48,050 nt of DNA, taken from contig JACIWL010000010.1 in the NCBI GenBank assembly GCA_014360995.1, positions 1 through 48,050 of the forward strand, given 5' to 3'. This document shows, piece by piece, positions 15,350-24,446 of the stretch; position 1 is the first letter of the stretch, and each line of letters opens with the position of its first letter. The stretch comes from Candidatus Bipolaricaulota bacterium. GTDB taxonomy: Bacteria; Bipolaricaulota; Bipolaricaulia; Bipolaricaulales; Bipolaricaulaceae. Position numbers and translations under genes: made by a program. The notes beneath the pieces are model-generated. The model ran no database searches and was not told the origin of the DNA. It worked only from the letters and a program-made list of their open reading frames with translations.

Positions 15350-16650
15350 ATGTCCCCCGCACCAAATCCCACCACGATGTCTCCCGGCCGGATGAGCTCG
15401 GCCGCTGCCTCCATCGCCTGATTTAGATCTGCCCTAAAAAGGGCCTTTCCCCCCGCACGGCGTATGGCCTCGACCACGTTCCGCCCGCTCACCCCGGGGA
15501 TCGGCGCCTCAAACGCGGGATAAATCTCCGTCACCACCACGTGATCCGCCCGGGATAGGACCTCTCCGAACTGGGCGGCAAGGAAAGCGGTGCGCGTGTA
15601 CCGGTGGGGCTGGAAGATGGCGATGATGCGGCGCCCTGGCCAACCCAAGCGCAGGGCGGAAATCCCCGCGGCCAGTTCCGTGGGATGGTGGGCGTAATCG
15701 TCCACCACAAGGTATCCGTTTTCCTCAAGGATCTCCAGGCGCCGATGCGGCCGAGGAGCCCAGGCCAAGCCCGCCCGCAGGGCCGCCAGGGGAAGGCCCA
15801 GGGCATAACCCGTGGCCAATGCGGCCAGGGCGTTGCGCACGTTGTGTAGGCCGGGGCCGGGGACCTCCACCTCCCCTCTCGGCCGCCCAAACACCAAAAG
15901 CTCGAACACCGAGCGCTCCCCAAAGAAGGAAATGCCGCGGGCCCGAAAATCCGCATCTTTACTGAGTCCGAAGGTAAGAACACCCTGGCAGGGGCTGAGG
16001 AGCTCGGCCACCCTCGGGTCATCTACGCAGCCGATGACCCTTTGTGAACGGCTAAGGAACGCGGAAAAGGCGCGCTTAAGCTGGGAAAAGCCGCGGTAGT
16101 TATTCAGGTGGTCCCCGTCCACAGAAGTGAGGACGGTGATGGTCGGCGAAAGGCAAATAAAACGCCCATCGGATTCGTCCACCTCGGCCACAAAGAGTCC
16201 GTCTTTACCCCAGGTGGCGGAAGGAAGGCCGGGGATCTGCCCGCCCACGTAGTGGCCGGGTTCCACCCCGCAGAAGCGCAGAAGAGCGGTGATCCAGGTG
16301 GCGGTGGTGGTCTTGCCGTGGGTCCCGACCACGGCCACAAGCCTCCGGCCCTCCAGGAGGCGGCGGAGGGCATGGAGCCGGGGAAGGAGCAAGGTCCCTG
16401 CCGCGAGAAGCTCGGGGTTATTCGCCGCTACCGCCGAGGAAAAAACGACGGCGTCCACTCCCGGAGGGAGGTGCTCGGGGTCATGGCCGAGGTATACCTC
16501 CGCCCATTCCGCCACCTCCCTGAGCTTTCCGGAGGCCTGAACGTCGGAGCCGGTGACGCTGGCCCCGCCCTGCCAAAGGAGGCGGGCCAGGCCGGACATG
16601 CCGTCCCCTCCAATCCCCACCAAGTGGACCTTCTGGAAATCTCCGATCAT
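15301..16650 (-). CDS. murC: UDP-N-acetylmuramate--L-alanine ligase, 449 aa
   Basis: Adds L-alanine to UDP-MurNAc using ATP. Mur-ligase landmarks: N-terminal Rossmann GIGGDGMSGLARLL, ATP loop VVGTHGKTTTATW, the central EVDESDGRF, and C-terminal DDYAHHPTEL with FQPHRYTRT. Start at ATG 16650 overlaps the murG stop by ATGA; the longer ORF from 16764 reads through murG and has no homology. Typical family length. Confidence 0.95.
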   Translation of the reverse strand: MIGDFQKVHLVGIGGDGMSGLARLLWQGGASVTGSDVQASGKLREVAEWAEVYLGHDPEHLPPGVDAVVFSSAVAANNPELLAAGTLLLPRLHALRRLLEGRRLVAVVGTHGKTTTATWITALLRFCGVEPGHYVGGQIPGLPSATWGKDGLFVAEVDESDGRFICLSPTITVLTSVDGDHLNNYRGFSQLKRAFSAFLSRSQRVIGCVDDPRVAELLSPCQGVLTFGLSKDADFRARGISFFGERSVFELLVFGRPRGEVEVPGPGLHNVRNALAALATGYALGLPLAALRAGLAWAPRPHRRLEILEENGYLVVDDYAHHPTELAAGISALRLGWPGRRIIAIFQPHRYTRTAFLAAQFGEVLSRADHVVVTEIYPAFEAPIPGVSGRNVVEAIRRAGGKALFRADLNQAMEAAAELIRPGDIVVGFGAGDIWRLSREMARSLSSGS

Positions 16651-17711
16651 GCGCGTTCCTTTCCTAAATGCTTTAGGGCTTCCACCACTAGGCGGGCCGC
16701 ATCCGGACGGGCTTGGGCCCGCGTGGCTTCGCCCAAACGCTCTAGCCTCTGGGTATCGGACCAAAGAACAGCGATCAGATCAGCTAGAAACGAAAGCTCC
16801 CTCTCCCGTACAAGAAGGAATCCCCCCGTTTTATGCAAAAACTCCGCGTTCCTGAGCTGGTGGCCGTTTGCCGCCCCCTCCCAGGGCACGAGGATCGCGG
16901 GCCTTCCCGCGCAGGCGAGCTCCGCTACAGTGGATCCGCCGGCTCTAGTGAGGACCAGCCGCGCCCGGGCCAAAAGCTCCTCCACCCGCTCGCAGAAAAC
17001 GTGGGCCTCGGCATGAACTCCTTTTTTCTGAAGCTTTCGAGTAATCTCCGTGGGGTCTGCGGCCCGGCCCACAACCAGCCGCACCTTTAGATCCGAAATC
17101 TCCGTAAGTTTTGGCGCCATCCCCACCACCGCTTCCAAAAGGGCCTTGGATCCAAGTGATCCTCCTAAGACCAAAAACTCCTCCCCCAGCGCCCGGGGAA
17201 TGGCGGCGATCTCCCGGCGCACCGGCGTCCCAGTGAAGAGGGTTTTGGCATGGCGGGGACATCCTTCGACCTGGGGAAAGCCAAGGAGCACAAGATCGGA
17301 AAAGTTCGAGAGGAACCTATTGGCCAAGCCCATTACGGCGTTTTGTTCATGAAGGGCTACCGGGATGCCCAAGGTTTTTGCGGCCAGGACCGGAGCCACC
17401 GCTGGATACCCACCCATGGCCAGCACCACATCGGGTTTGAACCTCTGCATGATGCGCCTGGCTTCTTTCACGGCCCTGAGGTTCCTGAGGAGGGCCTCGG
17501 GCCAGGACCACGGCCGGTCGCGGGGAAGCCCCCGGCTGACCAGGGGGAAGAACTCGATCCATGGGCGCTTTTCCACGACCTTGGCCTCCAAGCCCTGGGG
17601 ATGGCCAATCCATCCGAGGGAATGGCCTCCTTCCATATGGAGTTCCTCCAACACGGCCAGCGCCGGAAAGACGTGCCCGCCCGAGCCGCCCGCCGCCACC
17701 AAGACCCTCAT
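16647..17711 (-). CDS. murG: UDP-GlcNAc:lipid I N-acetylglucosaminyltransferase, 354 aa
   Basis: Converts lipid I to lipid II at the inner face of the membrane. GT28 family: N-terminal glycine loop MRVLVAAGGSGGHVFPALAV, HEQNAVMGLANRFLS, second-domain loop LVLGGSLGSKALLEAV, and the sugar-nucleotide site TRAGGSTVAELACAGRPAI with GHQLRNAEFL. Start overlaps the ftsW stop by ATGA. Typical length. Confidence 0.95.
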   Translation of the reverse strand: MRVLVAAGGSGGHVFPALAVLEELHMEGGHSLGWIGHPQGLEAKVVEKRPWIEFFPLVSRGLPRDRPWSWPEALLRNLRAVKEARRIMQRFKPDVVLAMGGYPAVAPVLAAKTLGIPVALHEQNAVMGLANRFLSNFSDLVLLGFPQVEGCPRHAKTLFTGTPVRREIAAIPRALGEEFLVLGGSLGSKALLEAVVGMAPKLTEISDLKVRLVVGRAADPTEITRKLQKKGVHAEAHVFCERVEELLARARLVLTRAGGSTVAELACAGRPAILVPWEGAANGHQLRNAEFLHKTGGFLLVRERELSFLADLIAVLWSDTQRLERLGEATRAQARPDAARLVVEALKHLGKERA

Positions 17712-18835
17712 GCCAACCCCTCCGGGATCACCATCGCCACCTGGGAAACGCGGCTCGCCCTGGCCACCCCCAAAATGAGCCCGACCAGGGCCAAGCTCAC
17801 CATCACCGAAGAGCCCCCGTAGCTCAAAAACGGCAAAGTAAGACCGGTCACGGGAACCACGCCCACCACTACGCCGAGGTTGAGGAGGGTTTGGAACCCC
17901 AAAAGGAAGGAAGCACCCAGGGCGTAGAGGGCGCCGAGCTTGTCCGGAGCCCGCTTGGCCACTAAGAACCCCAGAATCACCAAGCTTGCATAAAGGGCAA
18001 GGATGATGGACACCCCCAAAAATCCGATCTCTTCGGCGACCACAGCGAAAATGAAGTCGTTATGAGCGGCGGGCAAATAAAAAAGCTTCACCCGGGAGGC
18101 CCCGAGTCCTCGGCCGAAGGCCCCACCGGAGCCGATGGCCAAAAGCGCTTGGTAAAGCTGATACCCCACAGTGTCCCGATAGGCCTCGGGATTGAGGAAG
18201 GCGAGCAATCTCTCCATTCGGTAGCGGGCGGAAAAAAGGAGGGCCATCCCCAAAGGCAGGGCGAAAAGGACCGTGAGGAGGAGCTGGCCTGTAGGTACAC
18301 CGCCTACCCAAAGGAGGAAAACGGTGAGAGCGACGTAGAGGAAGAGCATCCCAAAATCTGGTTGCAAAAGGAAAAGGATGCCGAAAAGGCCGAGGACGAA
18401 AAGGTGAGGAAGAAGGCCGTGTCTTGGGTGCTCCAAGAGGCGATCACGGCGCACGATGGAACCGGAAAGGTAGAGGAGAAGTGCGATTTTTCCGAACTCC
18501 GAAGGCTGCAAGCTCAGTGGCCCAAATGCGAGCCATCGTCCGCCCGAGCCAAGGTGAGGGATAAGGGTGAGAAGGGTGAGGAAAAAAGAGCCAAGAAGGA
18601 GGATGTCGTCAATTGCCGCCCACTGGTGGTAGTCAACGCGCCAAAAAAGGAGGAGGGCGAGGAGGCCGATCCCGACGGCCACGGCCTGCCGGCGAAGCAT
18701 AGCCCAGGGATCGCCGTAAAGTCGTGTGGAGATGGGCGCGGAGGCCGTGCCCACGAAAATAAGGCCGGCCAGGACCAAAAAGGCGGCTACCACCAAGATC
18801 CTTCCCTCCAGGCCGAGCATCGCCTGGAGTGTCAT
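17708..18835 (-). CDS. ftsW: Septal peptidoglycan polymerase FtsW (SEDS family), 375 aa
   Basis: Polytopic inner-membrane glycosyltransferase that polymerises lipid II during division. About ten membrane spans are visible, with the SEDS landmarks GGRWLAFGPLSLQPSEFGK, the large external loop containing NPEAYRDTVGYQLYQALLAI, GLGASRVKLFYLPAAHNDFIF (split: GLGASRVKLFYLPAAH, NDFIFAVVAEEIGF) and LPFLSYGGSSVM. Placement between murD and murG favours FtsW over RodA. An 82-base gap with a hairpin separates it from murD, the largest gap in this operon. Confidence 0.93.
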   Translation of the reverse strand: MTLQAMLGLEGRILVVAAFLVLAGLIFVGTASAPISTRLYGDPWAMLRRQAVAVGIGLLALLLFWRVDYHQWAAIDDILLLGSFFLTLLTLIPHLGSGGRWLAFGPLSLQPSEFGKIALLLYLSGSIVRRDRLLEHPRHGLLPHLFVLGLFGILFLLQPDFGMLFLYVALTVFLLWVGGVPTGQLLLTVLFALPLGMALLFSARYRMERLLAFLNPEAYRDTVGYQLYQALLAIGSGGAFGRGLGASRVKLFYLPAAHNDFIFAVVAEEIGFLGVSIILALYASLVILGFLVAKRAPDKLGALYALGASFLLGFQTLLNLGVVVGVVPVTGLTLPFLSYGGSSVMVSLALVGLILGVARASRVSQVAMVIPEGLA

Positions 18836-18863
18836 CCCATAATGCCCTCGCCCAAAGGAAAGG

Positions 18864-18885
18864 GACGGCCCTGGCGCTGGCCGTC
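18864..18885 (-). promoter_or_regulatory. Hairpin in the murD-ftsW gap
   Basis: GACGGCC and GGCCGTC form a 7-bp GC-rich stem with an 8-base loop, followed on the minus strand by CCTTTCCTTT. It could act as a weak attenuator or an mRNA-stability element that separates murD from the genes below. Confidence 0.4.
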
Positions 18886-18917
18886 AGTACCCTAAGGAAG
18901 TGCGGGAGTTCCGAAAT

Positions 18918-20195
18918 TTATGGGACAGATGGGGCTTCCTTCTTGAGGAGGTAAAACGCGTCCTTGAAGGCGTCGCCCCGATGGGCGTAATCCCGGAATT
19001 GGTCGAAACTGGCACAGGCCGGGGAAAGGAGCACCGTATCCCCAGGCTGGGCCAACTCGTAGGCCTTGCGCAGGGCGTCGAGAGGATCCCCACCGTACAC
19101 AAAGGCAACGCCCCAACTGGAGAGGAGCTGGGCGAAGAATGCTTGGGATTCGCCGATGAGGACGCAAGCGCGGACCTTTTCCCGCAAAAGTGGGGCCAAG
19201 GCCTCGTAGCCTCCGCGTTTGTGGCGGCCGCCGAGGATGAGCACCACTGGGCCGGGAATGGCCCGCAACGCCGCACAGGTGGCGTGGGCATTGGTCCCCT
19301 TGGAGTCGTCGATGAAGGGGATGCCCCGGATCTCCCCCACCTTTTCCAAGCGATGCGGCCCATGAAGAATGGGCCAAAGCCGCTCCAAAGACGGGGGCTC
19401 GAACCTGGGAAATGCGGAAGAAGCCGCGGCCCATGCCGCCTGAAGGTCAAACTGAAGATGTGAAGGAAGGCCTTCCTTCCATCCCTTGGGCAGCGCCACT
19501 TCTTCTATCACCTGAGTTCTTGCTCGCGGGGAAAGAAGGGCCAAGACCTCGCAGCCGACCACCGCCATGTCCCCCTCTCCCTGGTGCCGCAGGATCTTGG
19601 CCTTTGCCGCAAAATAAGCAGCGAGATGCCCATGGTAGTCCAAATGATCGGGAGCAAAATTTAGCCACACTGCTACATCTGGCCGGAAGCTCTCCGTCCA
19701 AAGGAGCTGGAAAGAACTTACCTCCAAGACCCAGGGTTTCCCGCGCACCTCCTCGATGGTGCTGACGGCCGGCCGGCCGATGTTCCCCGCCACCACCGGC
19801 GCTAATCCCCATTCCCGAAGGATGGCACCGATGAGCTCAGTGGTTGTGGATTTTCCATTTGTTCCGGTCACGGCAATTATTTTTTTCGGCTCTGCTAAGC
19901 GAAATGCGAGCTCGATCTCCGACCAAATCGGGATTTTTCGTCGCAGGGCCTCTTGCAAAACGGGAACATGGGGTGGGACGCCCGGGCTAGGCACAATCAA
20001 ATCCGCGGCCAAAACCTTGGCCGTGTGCCCGCCCTCCTCGAAAGGAACGCCTCGCTTTTCCAGAAATTCCCGGTCCGCGGGGGAAAGAGTGCGAGCCTCA
20101 GAAAGAAAAAGCTCGGCTTTCCCGTGCAGGACGTCCACCAAAGCGCGACCTGTGCGGCCAAGGCCCAAGACGGCAATCCTTTTTGGCAGGTTCAT
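18918..20195 (-). CDS. murD: UDP-N-acetylmuramoylalanine--D-glutamate ligase, 425 aa
   Basis: Adds D-glutamate to UDP-MurNAc-Ala. Shows the N-terminal nucleotide domain (RIAVLGLGRTGRALVDVL), ATP loop AVTGTNGKSTTTELIG, SSFQLLWTE, NFAPDHLDYHG and IDDSKGTNAHAT, all standard for MurD. Start ATG overlaps the ftcD stop by ATGA. murE, murF and mraY, which usually flank murD in such clusters, are absent here. Confidence 0.95.
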   Translation of the reverse strand: MNLPKRIAVLGLGRTGRALVDVLHGKAELFLSEARTLSPADREFLEKRGVPFEEGGHTAKVLAADLIVPSPGVPPHVPVLQEALRRKIPIWSEIELAFRLAEPKKIIAVTGTNGKSTTTELIGAILREWGLAPVVAGNIGRPAVSTIEEVRGKPWVLEVSSFQLLWTESFRPDVAVWLNFAPDHLDYHGHLAAYFAAKAKILRHQGEGDMAVVGCEVLALLSPRARTQVIEEVALPKGWKEGLPSHLQFDLQAAWAAASSAFPRFEPPSLERLWPILHGPHRLEKVGEIRGIPFIDDSKGTNAHATCAALRAIPGPVVLILGGRHKRGGYEALAPLLREKVRACVLIGESQAFFAQLLSSWGVAFVYGGDPLDALRKAYELAQPGDTVLLSPACASFDQFRDYAHRGDAFKDAFYLLKKEAPSVP

Positions 20196-21106
20196 GCCTC
20201 GCGCAGGGCCTCTTCGATGCGGCGCTCCAAGATTTGGCTTAGGGAAAACCCCTCAAGCTGAAGGTAGTATTCGGCCACCTGAACGAGGACCTCTTCGGGG
20301 ATGAGGCCCACAATCTCCGTTCCCACCACGCTTACACCGAATCTTTGCGCCTCCCTCCGCACGAGCTCCAAAACCCTTGGAAGCGGGGTCTTTTTGAAAT
20401 TTGTGAGGTTCATGGAGACCTGGACGATACCGCGCTCCCTAAGCTCCATCCCCAGGGCCTTCACGTAGCGAAGCCCGCCGGAGGAGAAGCGCACCGCTTT
20501 GGCGATCTCCTTGGCCACACGGATGTCGGAGGTACCGAGGTTCACGTTGAAGGCGATCAAAAACTCCCGGGCGCCCACGGCCGTGACCCCGGCCGTAGGG
20601 TGGACCATGGGCTCCCCGAAATCCGGGGCCCACTTGGGATCCTTGATTTTCTCAAAAAAACCCTCGAACTCCCCCTTCCGGATCTCGGAGAGGTCCGCCC
20701 GTTCCGGCCTGGTGGCCGCTTCCCCATAGAGGTAAACAGGCACCCGGAATCTCTCCCAGATCTCCCTTCCTACGTCTTTTGCCAGCGCCACGCAATCCTC
20801 CATGCTCACCCCGCGCACGGGCACGAACGGAACCACATCCACCGCGCCCATGCGGGGATGCTCGCCGCGGTGGACGCGCAGGTCGATGCGGGGAAGGGCA
20901 GCGGCAAAAAGCTGAAGGACGGCCTCCGCCACCCCCTCCGGCTCCCCGACGAAGGTGAACACCGTGCGGTGGTGATCGGGATCGGATTGCACATCAAGAA
21001 GGCGTACCTTTGGGACGGAGCGGATGGCCGCGGCCATGGCCCCAATGGAGTCTTTATTTCGGCCCTCGGAGACGTTGGGCACGCACTCAACCAGTTTCTC
21101 CCACAT
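20192..21106 (-). CDS. ftcD: Glutamate formimidoyltransferase (single-domain FtcD), 304 aa
   Basis: Transfers a formimino (or formyl) group between glutamate and tetrahydrofolate. The N-terminal VECVPNVSEGRN, DPDHHRTVFTFVG and the catalytic region VHRGEHPRMGAVDVVPF (His83) are all present. The cyclodeaminase domain fused in animal enzymes is missing and no hut genes are nearby, so histidine breakdown is unlikely. Single-domain homologues are known to be able to replace 5-formyl-THF cycloligase, which may be its job here. It overlaps fabZ by 20 bases and murD by 4, in the middle of the cell-envelope operon. Confidence 0.9.
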   Translation of the reverse strand: MWEKLVECVPNVSEGRNKDSIGAMAAAIRSVPKVRLLDVQSDPDHHRTVFTFVGEPEGVAEAVLQLFAAALPRIDLRVHRGEHPRMGAVDVVPFVPVRGVSMEDCVALAKDVGREIWERFRVPVYLYGEAATRPERADLSEIRKGEFEGFFEKIKDPKWAPDFGEPMVHPTAGVTAVGAREFLIAFNVNLGTSDIRVAKEIAKAVRFSSGGLRYVKALGMELRERGIVQVSMNLTNFKKTPLPRVLELVRREAQRFGVSVVGTEIVGLIPEEVLVQVAEYYLQLEGFSLSQILERRIEEALREA

Positions 21107-21515
21107 CCCGCACCACCAGGGTTATCTCCGCCTCGGCCACGGGCTCGCCCTCCACCTCCGCCTGGACCAGGGCCTGCAGCACAGGGCCGCGGCGCTTCAA
21201 AGTTTTGGCCCGGAAGGTGAGGCGATCTCCGGGCACCACCGGCCGGCGGAACCGCGCCCGCGCCACCTCCGCCAGCACCGCGAGCTTCCCCTCCCCCAAA
21301 AGGAGCCCGGCCGCTTGGGCCATCCCCTCGAGGATCATCGTCCCCGGCATGACAGAGGGAAAGGGCGGCCGAAAATGCCCCTGAAAATAGGGCTCATTAA
21401 TGGTCACACACTTCTGCGCCACCACCTCCTCCTCCGTGCGGGAAAGCACCCGGTCAAGGAGGAGGTAAGGGTGCCCCAGGGGCAAAACCCGCTTAAGCTC
21501 CTCAATATCCATCAC
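21087..21515 (-). CDS. fabZ: 3-hydroxyacyl-ACP dehydratase FabZ, 142 aa
   Basis: Hot-dog fold dehydratase of fatty-acid elongation. Family landmarks LPLGHPYLLLDRVL, YFQGHF with catalytic His, and MPGTMILEGMAQAAG with catalytic Glu are present. Between them the segment reads RPPFPSV, a little longer than the usual PGHPV. Either GTG 21515 or ATG 21512 (TGATG with the ompH stop) can be the start; no strong ribosome site separates them. Its neighbours ompH and bamA reproduce the order of many Gram-negative envelope clusters, but lpx genes are missing. Confidence 0.9.
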   Translation of the reverse strand: MMDIEELKRVLPLGHPYLLLDRVLSRTEEEVVAQKCVTINEPYFQGHFRPPFPSVMPGTMILEGMAQAAGLLLGEGKLAVLAEVARARFRRPVVPGDRLTFRAKTLKRRGPVLQALVQAEVEGEPVAEAEITLVVRDVGETG

Positions 21516-22309
21516 TTAGTGGGGAATAGGTTCCAAAGGCGCTTTTCCACCTCGGGAGTGAGGTCGGTGATGGCAGGAGCCCTCTGGAACATAACCACGT
21601 CTTTTGTGCGCAGCACCATATCGTAGCCCTGTTCCTGAGCTACCTGCTGGGAGATCTCCAAGATCTTCGCCGCCGCCACCTGGGTTAGAAGCTGGTCCAC
21701 CTGTTGGAAAGCATTCTGCAACTGCTGGAGCTGATTGAAAAACGCGGTGTAGTCCAGGATCGTGACCTGGGCCTGCTTTACGAGGTTTGCCACCTGATCG
21801 GCCAAGGGCTTGGCCTGGTCCCGCAAATTCTGGAGATCCGCGCGGAGGTTGGCGAAACCGGGGGAGGCGATCATCTTGTCCAGCATGGACATGTTCACCT
21901 GGACTTGGGCTTCGAGGTATTCGGCCTGGAGCTTAGCGTACTGCTGCTGGTAAGCATCTTGTTTTATTTGTCCCTGGGCGTATTTGCTCTGAAGGTCCTG
22001 GATGGCCTGAACTTTAGCCTGAAGGGCGCTGCGCTCCGCGGCCACCTGTGGAAGAAAAACCCGGGTAAACAGGGTTTCCGCGTCCACCACCCCGATTTTG
22101 ATGGCCGTCCCGGCAGGGGTTGGGGAAGTGGCGACCTTTGCCTCCAGCGCTTGAATGCGGGCTTGCAAGGCTCCGAGGTCCTTAGCTAGCCCGGCCGTGT
22201 CCGTGCTTTTGGGGCTAAAAACCGTTCCGCCCACGATTCCCCCAACAAAGCCGAGGATCAAAGCTCCTACCACACCGACCACGATCCACACTGCGAGTTT
22301 CCCGTTCAT
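21512..22309 (-). CDS. OmpH/Skp-like coiled-coil chaperone with N-terminal membrane anchor, 265 aa
   Basis: Periplasmic chaperone-like protein next to bamA. Residues 7-32 are a glycine-rich hydrophobic segment without a clear cleavage site (VWIVVGVVGALILGFVGG), so it is probably membrane-anchored, unlike soluble Skp. After a short coiled coil the OmpH core begins (KIGVVDAETLFTRVFLPQ), followed by long Gln-rich helices (about 100-235) and the typical end (YDMVLRTKDVVMFQRAPAIT then DLTPEVEKRLWNLFP). At 265 residues it is about 100 longer than classic Skp. Probable role: escort of outer-membrane proteins to BamA. Confidence 0.82.
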   Translation of the reverse strand: MNGKLAVWIVVGVVGALILGFVGGIVGGTVFSPKSTDTAGLAKDLGALQARIQALEAKVATSPTPAGTAIKIGVVDAETLFTRVFLPQVAAERSALQAKVQAIQDLQSKYAQGQIKQDAYQQQYAKLQAEYLEAQVQVNMSMLDKMIASPGFANLRADLQNLRDQAKPLADQVANLVKQAQVTILDYTAFFNQLQQLQNAFQQVDQLLTQVAAAKILEISQQVAQEQGYDMVLRTKDVVMFQRAPAITDLTPEVEKRLWNLFPTK

Positions 22310-22325
22310 TTTCCCTCCCTTTTGT

Positions 22326-24446
22326 TTAGAACATCGGGCTCATCGCGAACTCAAAGGCCGGAACCCAGGTGGGCTCTCGGTCGTTCGGCCAAGAAGCGGA
22401 AAGGCGGAAGAACATCCCGCCCAGGTTGACCGCCACTTCCAAGCCCGGCGCAGCCTTTAGGCTCCCGCTGCGCAGATCCAGACCAAAATCGAAAAACGGG
22501 GCGAACCACGCGCCCTGGGCAAGCTCGATGCGGAACTCCGCATTTACAAGGCTTAGGCGATCGGTGGCCCCTTTCTTTGCCCCCCGCACGGAGTCCGCCC
22601 CGCCCAAGGAGAACCAATAATCCTGGGGAAGATCCCAGCCAAAGCGGAGCATGGCCCGCAAGGCCAGGGCGCAGCGATAGTCCCCAAGATCCCAGGGCCA
22701 GAACCTGCTCGTCTCTACGCGCGCGGAAAGATACTCCACGCCCGGGGCAAAGGTTCCGGCTTTCTCTAGGGCGATCTGGCTCCGCTGCCCGCTCCGCGGG
22801 AAAAATGGGCTATCGCGGTCGTCATAGACAAGCCCAAGGGAGAGGGCATTCCTGGGAGGAAGAGGTTCATCGGGAAGCTTCGTTGGGGCTTCGCTTGTAA
22901 AGCCCAAGGTAAGGTTCAAATAGTCCGCTAAAGGATAGGCAACCTGAACGCTTCCTCCCAAGGTTAGACGTGCCCCCTCCTCTTTGCGGTAAAGCTCGAG
23001 TTGGACCTGGGTAAAAACGGGGAAGGATCGGCCGACATAGCTCAAGCTCCAGGTGGTACCCGTGCTTCCGGCAAGGCCGCGGGAGAAGGTAAGGGAGAGG
23101 TCTTGGGCCGTGCCGAACAAATTCTTTTGGGAGTAGGAGATGTTCCCCACAAGGCCGCCCGCTTCCGGGGAGAGGCTCACCGAGCCCTGAATGCTTCCCA
23201 GTTTCTCTAGCTCCTTCACCTCCACGGTGAGGAGGACCTCGTCGTTTTCCCAGCTTGGGGTCAAGGTGACATCGCTGAAGTAGCCAAGGGCCATGAGGCT
23301 TTGGCGGGCCACCGCAAGGCGGGCTTCGGTGAGGATCTGCCCGGGGCGAAGGCCCAAAACCCGCAGGATAACCCAGTCCGCAGTGCGGGTGGCCCCTTTG
23401 ACCTCGATTTGTCCAAGCTTTCCCTCCCGTACCCGCACGAGAAGTACCCCGTCCTCCACCCCTTCGCCTTGAAAGTCCACAAGGAAATAGCCTTCCCGGC
23501 GGTAGTAGTCGTAAAGGCCTTTCAGGGCGCTAAGGACGTCGGCATTTGAAACTATTCCTGGAGGGAGCGGACCGACAAGGCTTTGGGCTCGTTCCTGGGA
23601 AAGGACGGTCACGCCCGCGAGAGAAATCCCCCGCAAGAAGGTGGGCTCAGAGATGATCGTCCGCTCCGCAAACTCCCAAACAAGTTTTACCCCACCAGGC
23701 ACCAACTCGGGAATGACCTTAACCTCGGAAAAATAAACGGAGCGGGAAAGGCGAAAAAGGGCCTCCTGGATCTTGGAAATCCGGCCCACCTCCCCCAGAG
23801 GCACATCGATTAGCGCCAACGCCTCCTCTTTGGGCACGGTAACGAGACCCTGCACCTCGTGGGTCACCACCGGAAGCTCCTCAAATCGGATCACCAGGGT
23901 TTCCCCGGGGATGACATGGCTCACCTGCACGGTAGCGATGTCCTTCTTTTGGTACTCATCAAGCACAGCCCTCAGCGCCTTCTCCAGTTTATTCGCGTTC
24001 AAAATTTCACCAGCTTTTATGCCGTGCTCGCCGAGGATTTCTCGGGCGCGCCGTTCATAAACCTGGGGCGGGTTGATGAGCTGACCTATCCACACCTGGA
24101 TCCAGGACCAAAGGGTCTTCCCGCCGCGCGGCTCAGGAGGGACACCCTCGATCACGATCTCCTTTATCTTGGGGTATTCCACCAGCCGATAGCGGACCAC
24201 CACTTTTTCGTTCTCCAGGGTCACTTCGGGGGTTACTTGGGCGAAGTAGCCCATGTCCTCGAGGGCCTTGGCCCCGGCCAGGACCTTCTCCCGATCCACC
24301 GTGTCCCCGGCCTTAAAGGGAAGCTTGGCCAGGATCTCCGCGGTGGAGATGTTTTCGTTCCCTACGATCTCTAGCCGATCTACGGGAAAAGTCTGGGCCA
24401 AGGCGGCCACGTTCAAAAATGCCAAGAAAACAAGGATCCTTCTCAC
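22326..24446 (-). CDS. bamA: Outer membrane protein assembly factor BamA, 706 aa
   Basis: Inserts beta-barrel proteins into the outer membrane. A signal peptide (residues 1-17) precedes about five POTRA domains (roughly 20-400), for example VDRLEIVGNENISTAEILAK and IEVKGATRTADWVILRVLGL. The C-terminal 16-strand barrel follows, including the lid-loop DSVRGAKKG that corresponds to the VRGF/Y motif, and ends in a terminal Phe as outer-membrane proteins do. This is strong evidence that the cell has an outer membrane. Start overlaps the comM stop (ATGA). Confidence 0.93.
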   Translation of the reverse strand: MRRILVFLAFLNVAALAQTFPVDRLEIVGNENISTAEILAKLPFKAGDTVDREKVLAGAKALEDMGYFAQVTPEVTLENEKVVVRYRLVEYPKIKEIVIEGVPPEPRGGKTLWSWIQVWIGQLINPPQVYERRAREILGEHGIKAGEILNANKLEKALRAVLDEYQKKDIATVQVSHVIPGETLVIRFEELPVVTHEVQGLVTVPKEEALALIDVPLGEVGRISKIQEALFRLSRSVYFSEVKVIPELVPGGVKLVWEFAERTIISEPTFLRGISLAGVTVLSQERAQSLVGPLPPGIVSNADVLSALKGLYDYYRREGYFLVDFQGEGVEDGVLLVRVREGKLGQIEVKGATRTADWVILRVLGLRPGQILTEARLAVARQSLMALGYFSDVTLTPSWENDEVLLTVEVKELEKLGSIQGSVSLSPEAGGLVGNISYSQKNLFGTAQDLSLTFSRGLAGSTGTTWSLSYVGRSFPVFTQVQLELYRKEEGARLTLGGSVQVAYPLADYLNLTLGFTSEAPTKLPDEPLPPRNALSLGLVYDDRDSPFFPRSGQRSQIALEKAGTFAPGVEYLSARVETSRFWPWDLGDYRCALALRAMLRFGWDLPQDYWFSLGGADSVRGAKKGATDRLSLVNAEFRIELAQGAWFAPFFDFGLDLRSGSLKAAPGLEVAVNLGGMFFRLSASWPNDREPTWVPAFEFAMSPMF

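Noticed and set aside
15301-16764. Longer MurC start at 16764
   Set aside because: The extra 38 residues read through the 3' end of murG in another frame and do not resemble Mur ligases; ATG 16650 overlaps the murG stop as other genes here do.
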